DNA of 5,051 nt, taken from an uncultured Mycoplasma sp. GTDB taxonomy: Bacteria > Bacillota_I > Bacilli_A > RF39 > UBA660. The notes under the pieces are model-generated. The model saw only the letters and a program-made list of their open reading frames with translations. It did no database searches and was not told the origin of the DNA. Below, one piece after another: positions 1 through 4,594 of the stretch. The position numbers were made by a program, and so were the translations under genes. The stretch lies in NCBI GenBank assembly GCA_947565485.1, contig CANOGG010000116.1, forward strand, positions 1 to 5,051. Reading direction: 5' to 3'. Each line of letters begins with the position of its first letter. Position 1 is the stretch's first letter.

Positions 1-483
1 GTCAAGACCAGTAAAGGGTTCGTCTAGGACTAAGAGGTCGGGTTCGTGAATAATCGCAGTGATGAATTGGATTTTTTGTTGATTACCTTTACTTAATTCT
101 TTAATTTTGCGGTCTTTATAATCACGAACGCCAAATCTTTCGAGCCAATAATCAAGACGTTTTAATATAACAGGTTCACTTAAACCTTTTAGCGTGCCAT
201 AATAAATGACTTGTTCTTTAACAGTTAGTTTAGTTAAGAGACTGCGTTCTTCGGTTAGAAAACCGATATTTTCAGTGACCTCGTAATCTATTTTTTTGCC
301 GTTTAAAGTGATTGTTCCACTATTTGGTTCTAAAAGACCCATAATCATGCGGAAAGTGGTGGTTTTACCAGCGCCATTAACACCAAGAAGACCAAATATT
401 TCGCCTTTTTGGATAGTAAATGATAAATTATCAACGGCTAGATGTTTATCATAATATTTAGTGACATTTTCTACTTTTAACAT
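1..483 (-). CDS. ABC transporter ATP-binding protein, YhaQ/NatA-like (partial, C-terminus outside window)
   Basis: This is the cytoplasmic ATPase subunit of an ABC transporter, probably an exporter. The 161 visible codons run from an ATG to the window edge without a stop. Visible motifs are the Walker A GVNGAGKT (residues 34-41), the ABC signature LSKGNQQ (130-136) and Walker B LLVLDEP (150-156), followed by FTGLD, where the window cuts the gene. The usual Q-loop glutamine region reads IGFLTEERSLL (73-83). This matches the LPEERGLY-type sequence typical of the YhaQ/NatA sodium-efflux-like group, whose members have about 300 residues and an extra C-terminal domain, so roughly half of the gene is missing. 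A Shine-Dalgarno AAAGG lies 11 bases before the ATG. The gene is preceded by its own promoter with a 19-bp spacer. A partner ABC-2 type permease gene would be expected further downstream, outside the window. The substrate cannot be told from this sequence; sodium or a toxic compound is inference from the family. Confidence 0.93.
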   Translation of the reverse strand, partial: MLKVENVTKYYDKHLAVDNLSFTIQKGEIFGLLGVNGAGKTTTFRMIMGLLEPNSGTITLNGKKIDYEVTENIGFLTEERSLLTKLTVKEQVIYYGTLKGLSEPVILKRLDYWLERFGVRDYKDRKIKELSKGNQQKIQFITAIIHEPDLLVLDEPFTGLD

Positions 484-508
484 ATTATATTTTTCCTTTC
501 ATAAGTCT

Positions 509-539
509 ATTTTAAACCCTCTAGTGGGGGGAATGTCAA
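509..539 (-). promoter_or_regulatory. Promoter of the ABC gene with a 19-bp spacer and central dyad (MerR-type layout)
   Basis: On the minus strand a perfect -35 TTGACA (534-539) and a -10 TAAAAT (509-514) are separated by 19 bases, two more than the sigma-A optimum. The spacer holds a 12-base near-palindrome, CCCACTAGAGGG (517-528), with one mismatched pair, centred within about two bases of the spacer midpoint. MerR-family activators bind dyads inside 19-20 bp spacers and realign such promoters when they sense a metal or drug. The predicted start near 502 leaves a leader of about 20 bases that carries the ribosome binding site. The element fills the whole gap between the pseudouridine synthase stop and the ABC gene. 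No MerR-type regulator gene is in the window, so the regulator is inferred. Confidence 0.65.
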
Positions 540-1184
540 TTAAAAATTGCAAAAGCGTGTAAACTCGCGAGGAATGGGAGCGATAAATTCATAATTCTTC
601 CCTTTTAGATTAAGTTTTAAGAACCAAGCATGGAGGCCAAGGCGGTGGATGGGGTTAGTTGTACTGCCATATTTTTTATCACCGATTAGAGGATGATGCA
701 AGTTACTAAACCCGACTCTAATTTGATTTTTCTTACCAGTGATAATAGTAATTTTAAGGGTGCTATGATGAGATGTATAGTTTAGAACTTCATAATGAGT
801 CTCGGCATAGGCGCCATCTTTTTTGGAGCTGGCATATACCTGGTGAGTTTTAGTCTCTTTTAAGTATTCTTTGATAGTGCCAGTTTCGGGAGTGATTTTC
901 CCTTGTGTGATGCCAAGATAAATTCTCGTGGTAATATCATGCCAATTATTTTGGAGATAGTGTTTTAGTTCTTCATTTTTGGCAAATAGAACAAGACCTG
1001 ATGTATCCTTATCAAGGCGATGGACGATAAATATTTTGTTAGATTTATGCTGTTTTTTCACATATTCACGGGCCATACTATAAAGAGTGTTAGTGGTTTT
1101 ACCATCACTAATTGTTAGGAGATGGGCTGGTTTATTAACCACAAGAAGATTTTTATCTTCGTAGATAATGTCTAATTTTTTCAT
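540..1184 (-). CDS. RluA-family RNA pseudouridine synthase
   Basis: This enzyme converts specific uridines in rRNA or tRNA to pseudouridine in the cytoplasm; the target site cannot be predicted. The 214-aa protein has the family's signature blocks in order: DKNLLVVNKPAHLLT (10-24), the catalytic motif HRLDKDTSGLVLFAK (55-69) with the nucleophile Asp58, the YLGITQG block, then GKKNQIR followed by HHPLIGDKKYGS and RLGLHAW near the C-terminus. It lacks the N-terminal S4 RNA-binding domain found in RluC/RluD/RluB-type enzymes and has the short length of RluA-like members. The ATG lies two bases after the SDR stop codon, and the bases just upstream show no recognisable Shine-Dalgarno, so translation is probably coupled to the SDR gene. 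The stop is TAA. No terminator follows; the next element is the ABC promoter, starting at the adjacent base. Confidence 0.95.
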   Translation of the reverse strand: MKKLDIIYEDKNLLVVNKPAHLLTISDGKTTNTLYSMAREYVKKQHKSNKIFIVHRLDKDTSGLVLFAKNEELKHYLQNNWHDITTRIYLGITQGKITPETGTIKEYLKETKTHQVYASSKKDGAYAETHYEVLNYTSHHSTLKITIITGKKNQIRVGFSNLHHPLIGDKKYGSTTNPIHRLGLHAWFLKLNLKGKNYEFIAPIPREFTRFCNF

Positions 1185-1186
1185 AA

Positions 1187-1927
1187 TTAACTACGAGCAG
1201 CGCCATCGACACTTAGAATTTCGCCAGTGACATAGCTAGCCATAGGACTTGCAAGATATAAAAAGGCATTAGCAACATCTTCAGGGATACCAATTCGACC
1301 TAGAGGAATGCTCTTTATTAAAGGTTCTATCATTTCCTTGGGAAGGCTTTTTACCATGTCAGTTTCAGTGATGCCAGGTGCAACAGCATTAACACGAATA
1401 CCACTAGGGCCAAGTTCTCGCGCTAAAGATTTAGTGAGGCCATTAACAGCAAATTTACTAGTAGGATAAAGGACACCACTTGGTTGACCATAGAGACTTA
1501 CCATAGAGCTAGTGTTGATAATGACGCCTTTAGTTTCTTTTAAGAACGGGATAGCCTCTTTTGAACAAGTGAATACAGCTTTAATATTAACATCAATTAT
1601 GTTTTCTAGTTCTTCATCGGTGTATTTTTCAAGGGGGGTTTTAGATGATAAACCAGCATTATTAATCAATATGTCAATTTGGCCAAATTCTGATTTTACT
1701 TTATTAAATACTTCGCGGACGTCACTCGCTATAGTGAGGGTCGGATAATAGCCTTGGACCTTATATTTAGGATTTTCTTTTTTTAGGCTTTCTAGGGCTT
1801 TAGTGACACTTTCTTCCCTGCTACCTAAAATGACAACCTTAGCGTTATTTTCGAGAAATTTCTTTGCAATAGCATAACCGATGCCTCTCGTACCACCAGT
1901 TATAATAGCAACTTTATTTTTTAACAT
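1187..1927 (-). CDS. fabG: SDR-family oxidoreductase, FabG-like 3-oxoacyl-[ACP] reductase
   Basis: This is a classical short-chain dehydrogenase/reductase of 246 aa, the normal length for FabG, which reduces 3-oxoacyl-ACP with NADPH in fatty acid synthesis. Visible features are the Rossmann motif TGGTRGIG (10-17), NNAG (89-92), the active-site Asn114, Ser141, Tyr154 and Lys158 (Ser to Tyr spacing of 13, as in FabG), and the VNAVAPGITETDM segment typical of FabG. Arg14 and Arg37 suggest NADPH preference. The position where many SDRs have PDLT reads PTLT (62-65), so the Asp that usually contacts adenine is Thr. The C-terminus is VDGAARS rather than the common VDGG. The start is supported by GGAGG (1936-1940), 8 bases upstream. 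No other fatty-acid genes are nearby, so a related SDR with another substrate is possible. The gene is followed at two bases by the pseudouridine synthase. Confidence 0.9.
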   Translation of the reverse strand: MLKNKVAIITGGTRGIGYAIAKKFLENNAKVVILGSREESVTKALESLKKENPKYKVQGYYPTLTIASDVREVFNKVKSEFGQIDILINNAGLSSKTPLEKYTDEELENIIDVNIKAVFTCSKEAIPFLKETKGVIINTSSMVSLYGQPSGVLYPTSKFAVNGLTKSLARELGPSGIRVNAVAPGITETDMVKSLPKEMIEPLIKSIPLGRIGIPEDVANAFLYLASPMASYVTGEILSVDGAARS

Positions 1928-1957
1928 TTATTATTCCTCCAATCATGTTACTATATT

Positions 1958-1986
1958 ATTTTAAGGCTTTTTAGAATTTTTAGCAA
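1958..1986 (-). promoter_or_regulatory. Candidate sigma-A promoter for the SDR-pseudouridine synthase unit
   Basis: On the minus strand TTGCTA (1981-1986) and TAAAAT (1958-1963) are separated by 17 bases, with the GGAGG ribosome site about 17 bases further downstream. It lies entirely in the 73-base gap after the carboxypeptidase stop. No hairpin terminator is visible in that gap, so read-through from upstream may add to expression. The region is very AT-rich, so chance matches are possible. Confidence 0.45.
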
Positions 1987-2000
1987 TTATTATTTAGAAT

Positions 2001-2987
2001 TTATTTTTTATTTTTGGCTTTATGGGGTATCACTAAGATGAGAAATAAAATGGCAACGCCGTTTATAAAGATGATTTGTTGGTGGTTAAGGTTTAAGATG
2101 GGGTAGGTTTTTTCAGTTTTAGAATTAGTTAGGGGAATAGTAGTTTCTTCGGTGATATTTAGGGCTGGAACATAATTTTCGTCTAAAAAAGTAATAAGGT
2201 TTAGAGTATCGTAAATGTTTAGAGGTTCACTGCTATCATAGGGAACATTTAAAGTGATTATTAATATTTCGTGATTTTGGCTATTAATTAGGGATGAGAG
2301 GCATAAGCCAGCATTTTTGGTAGTGCCGGTTTTAGTGCCTAAAAGACGAGTTAACTCTTGGTTTGTTTTAGCTTCATACATTTTAATGGTAGAGTTTACT
2401 TTTAGACCATTTTTTAGAGTGTATTCTTTAGTCGTATAAATTTTTTTAAATTCAGGGTTTTGGAGGCTATAAGTAAGGAGTTTTTGAACATCTTGGGCGG
2501 TACTGTACTGGCCCTCTTTATCAAGACCCGTAACATTTAGAAAATAAGAATTAGCCATACCGATATTTTGGGCGAGAGTATTCATTTTTGTAACAAAGGC
2601 GCCTTGAGAGCCACAAAGAGCGATGGCGATTGAATGGGCAGCATCGGCGCCGGATGGGAGCATGATAGCATATAAAAGGTCTTGATAAGTTACTTTATCA
2701 CCTACTTTTAGACCAGCTACGGAGGCGTTCCAATATATTCCTTGGAGCATTTCTTTAGTAATAGTTACATAAGTGTTTAAGTCAGTTATGTTTTCAAGGG
2801 CAGTGATAGTAGTTAGAATTTTAGTGAGGCTTGCAATACTGGTTTTAGTGATACTATTTTTTTCGTATAAAATTTTGGCATCAGTTAGGTCGTAGATGAT
2901 GGCTTTATCAGAATTTATTTCGGGAAATTCAAGCGCTATAACATTAAAAGGGATTAGTAAAATAATGAAGAGGAAAAATTTTTTCAA
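2001..2987 (-). CDS. D-alanyl-D-alanine carboxypeptidase (peptidase S11, DacA/PBP5-like)
   Basis: This penicillin-binding protein removes the terminal D-Ala from peptidoglycan pentapeptides outside the membrane and so limits cross-linking. The 328-aa product starts with a short basic and hydrophobic signal peptide (residues 1 to about 19). The catalytic SLTK tetrad is at 53-56 (nucleophile Ser53) and KTG is at 219-221. The second motif is SGA (112-114, in LPSGADAA), where most family members have SGN or SAN. After the catalytic domain comes a short linker and a C-terminal hydrophobic segment (about 305-320), followed by a basic tail ending KAKNKK, which fits a transmembrane anchor. The start codon is TTG, chosen because it gives the signal peptide and has AGGTG (2995-2999) 7 bases upstream. 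The stop is TAA. Several dac paralogues look alike, so no specific symbol is given. Confidence 0.94.
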   Translation of the reverse strand: MKKFFLFIILLIPFNVIALEFPEINSDKAIIYDLTDAKILYEKNSITKTSIASLTKILTTITALENITDLNTYVTITKEMLQGIYWNASVAGLKVGDKVTYQDLLYAIMLPSGADAAHSIAIALCGSQGAFVTKMNTLAQNIGMANSYFLNVTGLDKEGQYSTAQDVQKLLTYSLQNPEFKKIYTTKEYTLKNGLKVNSTIKMYEAKTNQELTRLLGTKTGTTKNAGLCLSSLINSQNHEILIITLNVPYDSSEPLNIYDTLNLITFLDENYVPALNITEETTIPLTNSKTEKTYPILNLNHQQIIFINGVAILFLILVIPHKAKNKK

Positions 2988-2994
2988 AAGTAAT

Positions 2995-2999
2995 CACCT
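2995..2999 (-). promoter_or_regulatory. Ribosome binding site deciding the TTG start of the carboxypeptidase
   Basis: AGGTG on the minus strand, 7 bases before TTG (2985-2987). It is the only well-placed Shine-Dalgarno here and supports the non-ATG start directly before the signal peptide. Confidence 0.7.
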
Positions 3000-3006
3000 A
3001 TCCTTA

Positions 3007-3035
3007 ATTATAGCATAAAAAATAAATTTCTTTAA
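3007..3035 (-). promoter_or_regulatory. Extended -10 promoter of the carboxypeptidase gene
   Basis: TGCTATAAT on the minus strand (3007-3015) is a consensus -10 with the extended TG motif. The -35 at the 17-base position is weak (TTAAAG, 3030-3035), which an extended -10 can compensate. The predicted start near 3000 gives a very short leader, with the ribosome site at its 5' end. The upstream half overlaps the hairpin described as a terminator. Confidence 0.55.
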
Positions 3036-3056
3036 AGTTTTTAGAAGAAATTTATT
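3016..3056 (-). terminator. Candidate weak rho-independent terminator of the nuclease gene
   Basis: A perfect 12-base inverted repeat, AATAAATTTCTT (3021-3032) and AAGAAATTTATT (3045-3056), has a 12-base loop. On the minus strand the stem ends in a T run (complement of 3017-3022). It begins 22 bases after the nuclease C-terminal ORF stop, where a terminator is expected. The stem has only two G-C pairs, so it would be weak. It could instead be a DNA-level operator, as it overlaps the -35 region of the carboxypeptidase promoter. Confidence 0.45.
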
Positions 3057-3078
3057 GTATTTTACAGAGAGATTTTAG

Positions 3079-3399
3079 TTATTTTAAATTTTCTAGTTCT
3101 TCTTTGGTTAAGCCTGTTATTTTGATTATTTCTTCTTCAGTATAATTTTGGACTAACATTGTCTTAGCAATTTTATTTTTTTCGGTAAGTTTGCCCTCTT
3201 CAAATCCTAATTCGTGTGCTTCTTCTTTTTTGTATTCTTTGAAATCATAATATAACCCGTCTAAAAAATTATCAGTTAAGCTTTCTGCTTTTTTTACTAC
3301 TTTTTTCATAATCTTATTCGTCTTATATAACTTGCTTCGTTTTTTTTCATCGTCACAAACAAAGAAGTAGAGAAGCTTTTCGAGACGATTATCCTCCAT
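3079..3399 (-). CDS. C-terminal part of a PD-(D/E)XK nuclease/putative transposase (frame-shifted from 3389-3898)
   Basis: This 106-aa ORF resembles the C-terminal third of PD-(D/E)XK nuclease family putative transposases (Rpn/PDDEXK_2 type). LEKLLYFFVCDDEK (6-19) matches the block that normally follows the nuclease core. Then come a lysine-rich helical stretch, an EEAHELGFEEGK segment (59-70) equivalent to the family's repeated EGxEEG region, and a terminal helix pair ending ITGLTKEELENLK (94-106). Its ATG overlaps the end of the N-terminal ORF by 11 bases, in the frame one base forward. AAAAGGA lies directly against the ATG, too close for a normal Shine-Dalgarno, so independent initiation would be weak or coupled. 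Its own frame has a TAA only 9 bases before the ATG. It is either the tail of a broken gene or a separately made small protein. The stop is TAA. Confidence 0.75.
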   Translation of the reverse strand: MEDNRLEKLLYFFVCDDEKKRSKLYKTNKIMKKVVKKAESLTDNFLDGLYYDFKEYKKEEAHELGFEEGKLTEKNKIAKTMLVQNYTEEEIIKITGLTKEELENLK

Positions 3400-3898
3400 T
3401 TCCTTTTATTTTATTATATGAAATTTTGGAGAGAATGTCTAGATTGATATCAAAAATAGTAAAATCATCATCTCTTAAGAGATGGAGGGAGGTTTCCATA
3501 AATTTACTTTCATAGATGAATTTATTTTTTTTGAAGATATCGTAAGTATTAATATTAATTTGATTTACTTTTTTAAATTTATCTTCAGCATTTTTTCCAA
3601 CTTGTTTTAAAATCAAATGACATAAATATCTGATGTTTTTATTTTGGCTGGTTGTACTGTTACTGGTATTAACTTCTAAATTAACAATAAATTGGTCAGA
3701 CTCATATATAGCATCAGCATAACTATATTTTAAGTCTTCGGTATTAGTATTAATACGGGGAGTTATTAGTTTGAGTTCAAAATTATTTTGAGGGATGTTT
3801 AAAACACTCCCAATTATGGCCTCGACATATTCGAGACAGTCCTCGTCTGTTAAAATGATATTGGCGACTTCATCGCGGAGATATTTGGTTGTTTGCAT
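3389..3898 (-). CDS. N-terminal catalytic part of a PD-(D/E)XK nuclease/putative transposase (Rpn/PDDEXK_2 type)
   Basis: This 169-aa ORF carries the nuclease core of the family often annotated as Rpn recombination-promoting nuclease/putative transposase. Candidate catalytic residues are Asp62 in YADAIY and Glu75-Val-Asn77 in NLEVN, corresponding to the family's D...(E)x(N/Q) pattern. They are followed by RYLCHLILKQVGK (90-102) and the VNQININTYDIF block (110-121), all in the usual order. It ends with GNGG and TAA just where the family sequence should continue. That continuation is found one base out of frame in the overlapping ORF, giving a reconstructed protein of about 273 aa, a normal family length. 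The start is supported by AAAGG (3909-3913), 10 bases upstream, and by a strong promoter. The family acts on DNA, and members can promote recombination or be toxic nucleases; the role of this copy is unknown. Confidence 0.82.
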   Translation of the reverse strand: MQTTKYLRDEVANIILTDEDCLEYVEAIIGSVLNIPQNNFELKLITPRINTNTEDLKYSYADAIYESDQFIVNLEVNTSNSTTSQNKNIRYLCHLILKQVGKNAEDKFKKVNQININTYDIFKKNKFIYESKFMETSLHLLRDDDFTIFDINLDILSKISYNKIKGNGG

Positions 3899-3914
3899 TG
3901 CTTTTTTTCCTTTC

Positions 3915-3933
3915 GTTTATAATTACTATAAAC
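3915..3933. repeat. Perfect dyad GTTTATA-ATTAC-TATAAAC over the -10 of the nuclease promoter
   Basis: Seven-base perfect arms with a five-base centre. The dyad covers the -10 hexamer (3925-3930) and the predicted start region near 3918, where a repressor or the gene's own product could act. As RNA it would only form part of the 5' end, so a DNA operator is more likely than a hairpin. A chance dyad in AT-rich DNA is possible. Confidence 0.4.
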
Positions 3934-3953
3934 TTAAAAATTAAATTTGTCCA
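3925..3953 (-). promoter_or_regulatory. Sigma-A-type promoter of the nuclease gene
   Basis: On the minus strand TGGACA (3948-3953) and TATAGT (3925-3930) are separated by exactly 17 bases, followed by a short leader containing AAAGG and the ATG at 3898. The -35 differs from consensus at one base and the -10 at one base. Two Spo0A-box-like heptamers lie just upstream of the -35. Confidence 0.7.
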
Positions 3954-3962
3954 GAAAAACAG

Positions 3963-3979
3963 TTCGACATATTTCGACA
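3963..3979 (-). promoter_or_regulatory. Tandem Spo0A-box-like sites (TGTCGAA twice, 10 bp apart)
   Basis: On the minus strand the heptamer TGTCGAA occurs twice (3973-3979 and 3963-3969), separated by three bases, so the repeat period is one helical turn. TGTCGAA is the core of the Spo0A box, and two boxes spaced this way form the known dimer site of Spo0A, as at abrB of Bacillus subtilis. The pair sits 9 bases upstream of the -35 of the nuclease promoter, centred about 53 bases before the predicted start, a position suited to activation. The sites are seen directly; Spo0A binding and its effect are inference. Confidence 0.6.
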
Positions 3980-3991
3980 AGGAAAATTTGG

Positions 3992-4021
3992 CAAAGAAAA
4001 AAATACCCTTGGGGATATTTT
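3992..4021 (-). terminator. Rho-independent terminator of the 165-aa unknown gene
   Basis: On the minus strand a stem with arms AAAATA..CCC and GGG.TATTTT (4000-4021), a three-base loop and one bulged A runs into a T tract (complement of 3997-4003), then CTTT. It lies about 20 bases after the stop of the gene at 4041-4538. A-rich flanks on both sides could let it work in both directions, but no plus-strand gene uses it. Confidence 0.7.
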
Positions 4022-4040
4022 AGGCTTGTAATTATGGTAG

Positions 4041-4538
4041 TTAGCTTTCTCTTTTTAAGGTGATTTGGAGGTTGGGTTCGATGTTACTTGTAAAAAAATA
4101 ATCTTGAAAATAAGTATAGACAGAGTGAAATGTCGCAGTATAATCTTCCGCGATATAAGTTATGAGACTATTTAATTTTTGATTAGAATTAAAGCTAAAT
4201 TCTGGATTGTTTAGATACTCAGGGTTAGGGCTTGCTTCCCAGAGGATTTCCCAATTTTGCATATCACCAATAATTTTTAAGAGGAAATGAATGAAGTGAC
4301 GGATAGTATTTTCGTGTTCTTTTTTGGGAATGAGACTGGCATAATAATCAAATAACTCGAGGGTAGAAGAGGCAAAATTAGTAAATTTAGGATTAGCAAG
4401 AGTTATTTTTGTGATAAGATATTCTTTTAATTTGTTAGAAATTAATTCTTTTTTAGCTTGGGTATTTAGGCTGTAATAGTCAGACTCCATTAATGATTTT
4501 CCCATAGTAAAGTAAATATCCCTTGTTAGATTAAACAT
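4041..4538 (-). CDS. Hypothetical protein, 165 aa, soluble, mostly helical
   Basis: I do not recognise a family. The product has no signal peptide, no membrane segment and no cysteine, and is rich in Tyr, Phe, Asn and Lys. Likely helices are around 27-48 (an amphipathic KKELISNKLKEYL stretch), 75-102 (HENTIRHFIHFLLKIIGD, then NWEILWEAS) and 120-149 (ending in the aromatic-rich VYTYFQDYFF). A short Asn/Pro-rich loop, SPNPEYLNNPEF (103-114), separates the last two. No catalytic motif stands out. The gene is clearly expressed as its own unit: promoter at 4565-4593, AAGGTG (4547-4552) 8 bases before the ATG, and a terminator after the TAA stop. The neighbouring nuclease and membrane-protein genes suggest an accessory region, but give no function. 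Confidence 0.8.
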   Translation of the reverse strand: MFNLTRDIYFTMGKSLMESDYYSLNTQAKKELISNKLKEYLITKITLANPKFTNFASSTLELFDYYASLIPKKEHENTIRHFIHFLLKIIGDMQNWEILWEASPNPEYLNNPEFSFNSNQKLNSLITYIAEDYTATFHSVYTYFQDYFFTSNIEPNLQITLKRES

Positions 4539-4564
4539 TTTTTAAACACCTTCTTTTAGTTCGT

Positions 4565-4593
4565 ATTTTAACACTTAAGTTTTATCATGTCTA
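4565..4593 (-). promoter_or_regulatory. Promoter of the 165-aa unknown gene
   Basis: TAGACA (4588-4593) and TAAAAT (4565-4570) on the minus strand are separated by 17 bases, with an extended TG one base before the -10. The -35 begins two bases after the upstream gene's stop codon. The spacer contains the palindrome ACTTAAGT, extendable to an imperfect 14-base dyad, which may be chance. Confidence 0.65.
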
Positions 4594-4594
4594 T

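Noticed and set aside
517..531. GC-rich dyad after the pseudouridine synthase as a terminator
   Set aside because: The hairpin would have very few pairs and no T tract follows on the minus strand; it fits better as an operator in a promoter spacer.
1512..1748. Plus-strand ORF of 78 codons inside the SDR gene
   Set aside because: It is antisense to well-conserved SDR motifs (NNAG, active-site Asn) and its translation resembles no protein family; a shadow.
1970..2002. Direct repeat TTTAGAATTT (1970-1979 and 1993-2002)
   Set aside because: Short and A/T-dominated, and the second copy overlaps the carboxypeptidase stop; likely chance in this composition.
3021..3898. Nuclease gene as a complete insertion sequence
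   Set aside because: The inverted repeat at 3021-3056 is a local hairpin, not a terminal repeat with a partner upstream of the gene, and no target-site duplication was found.
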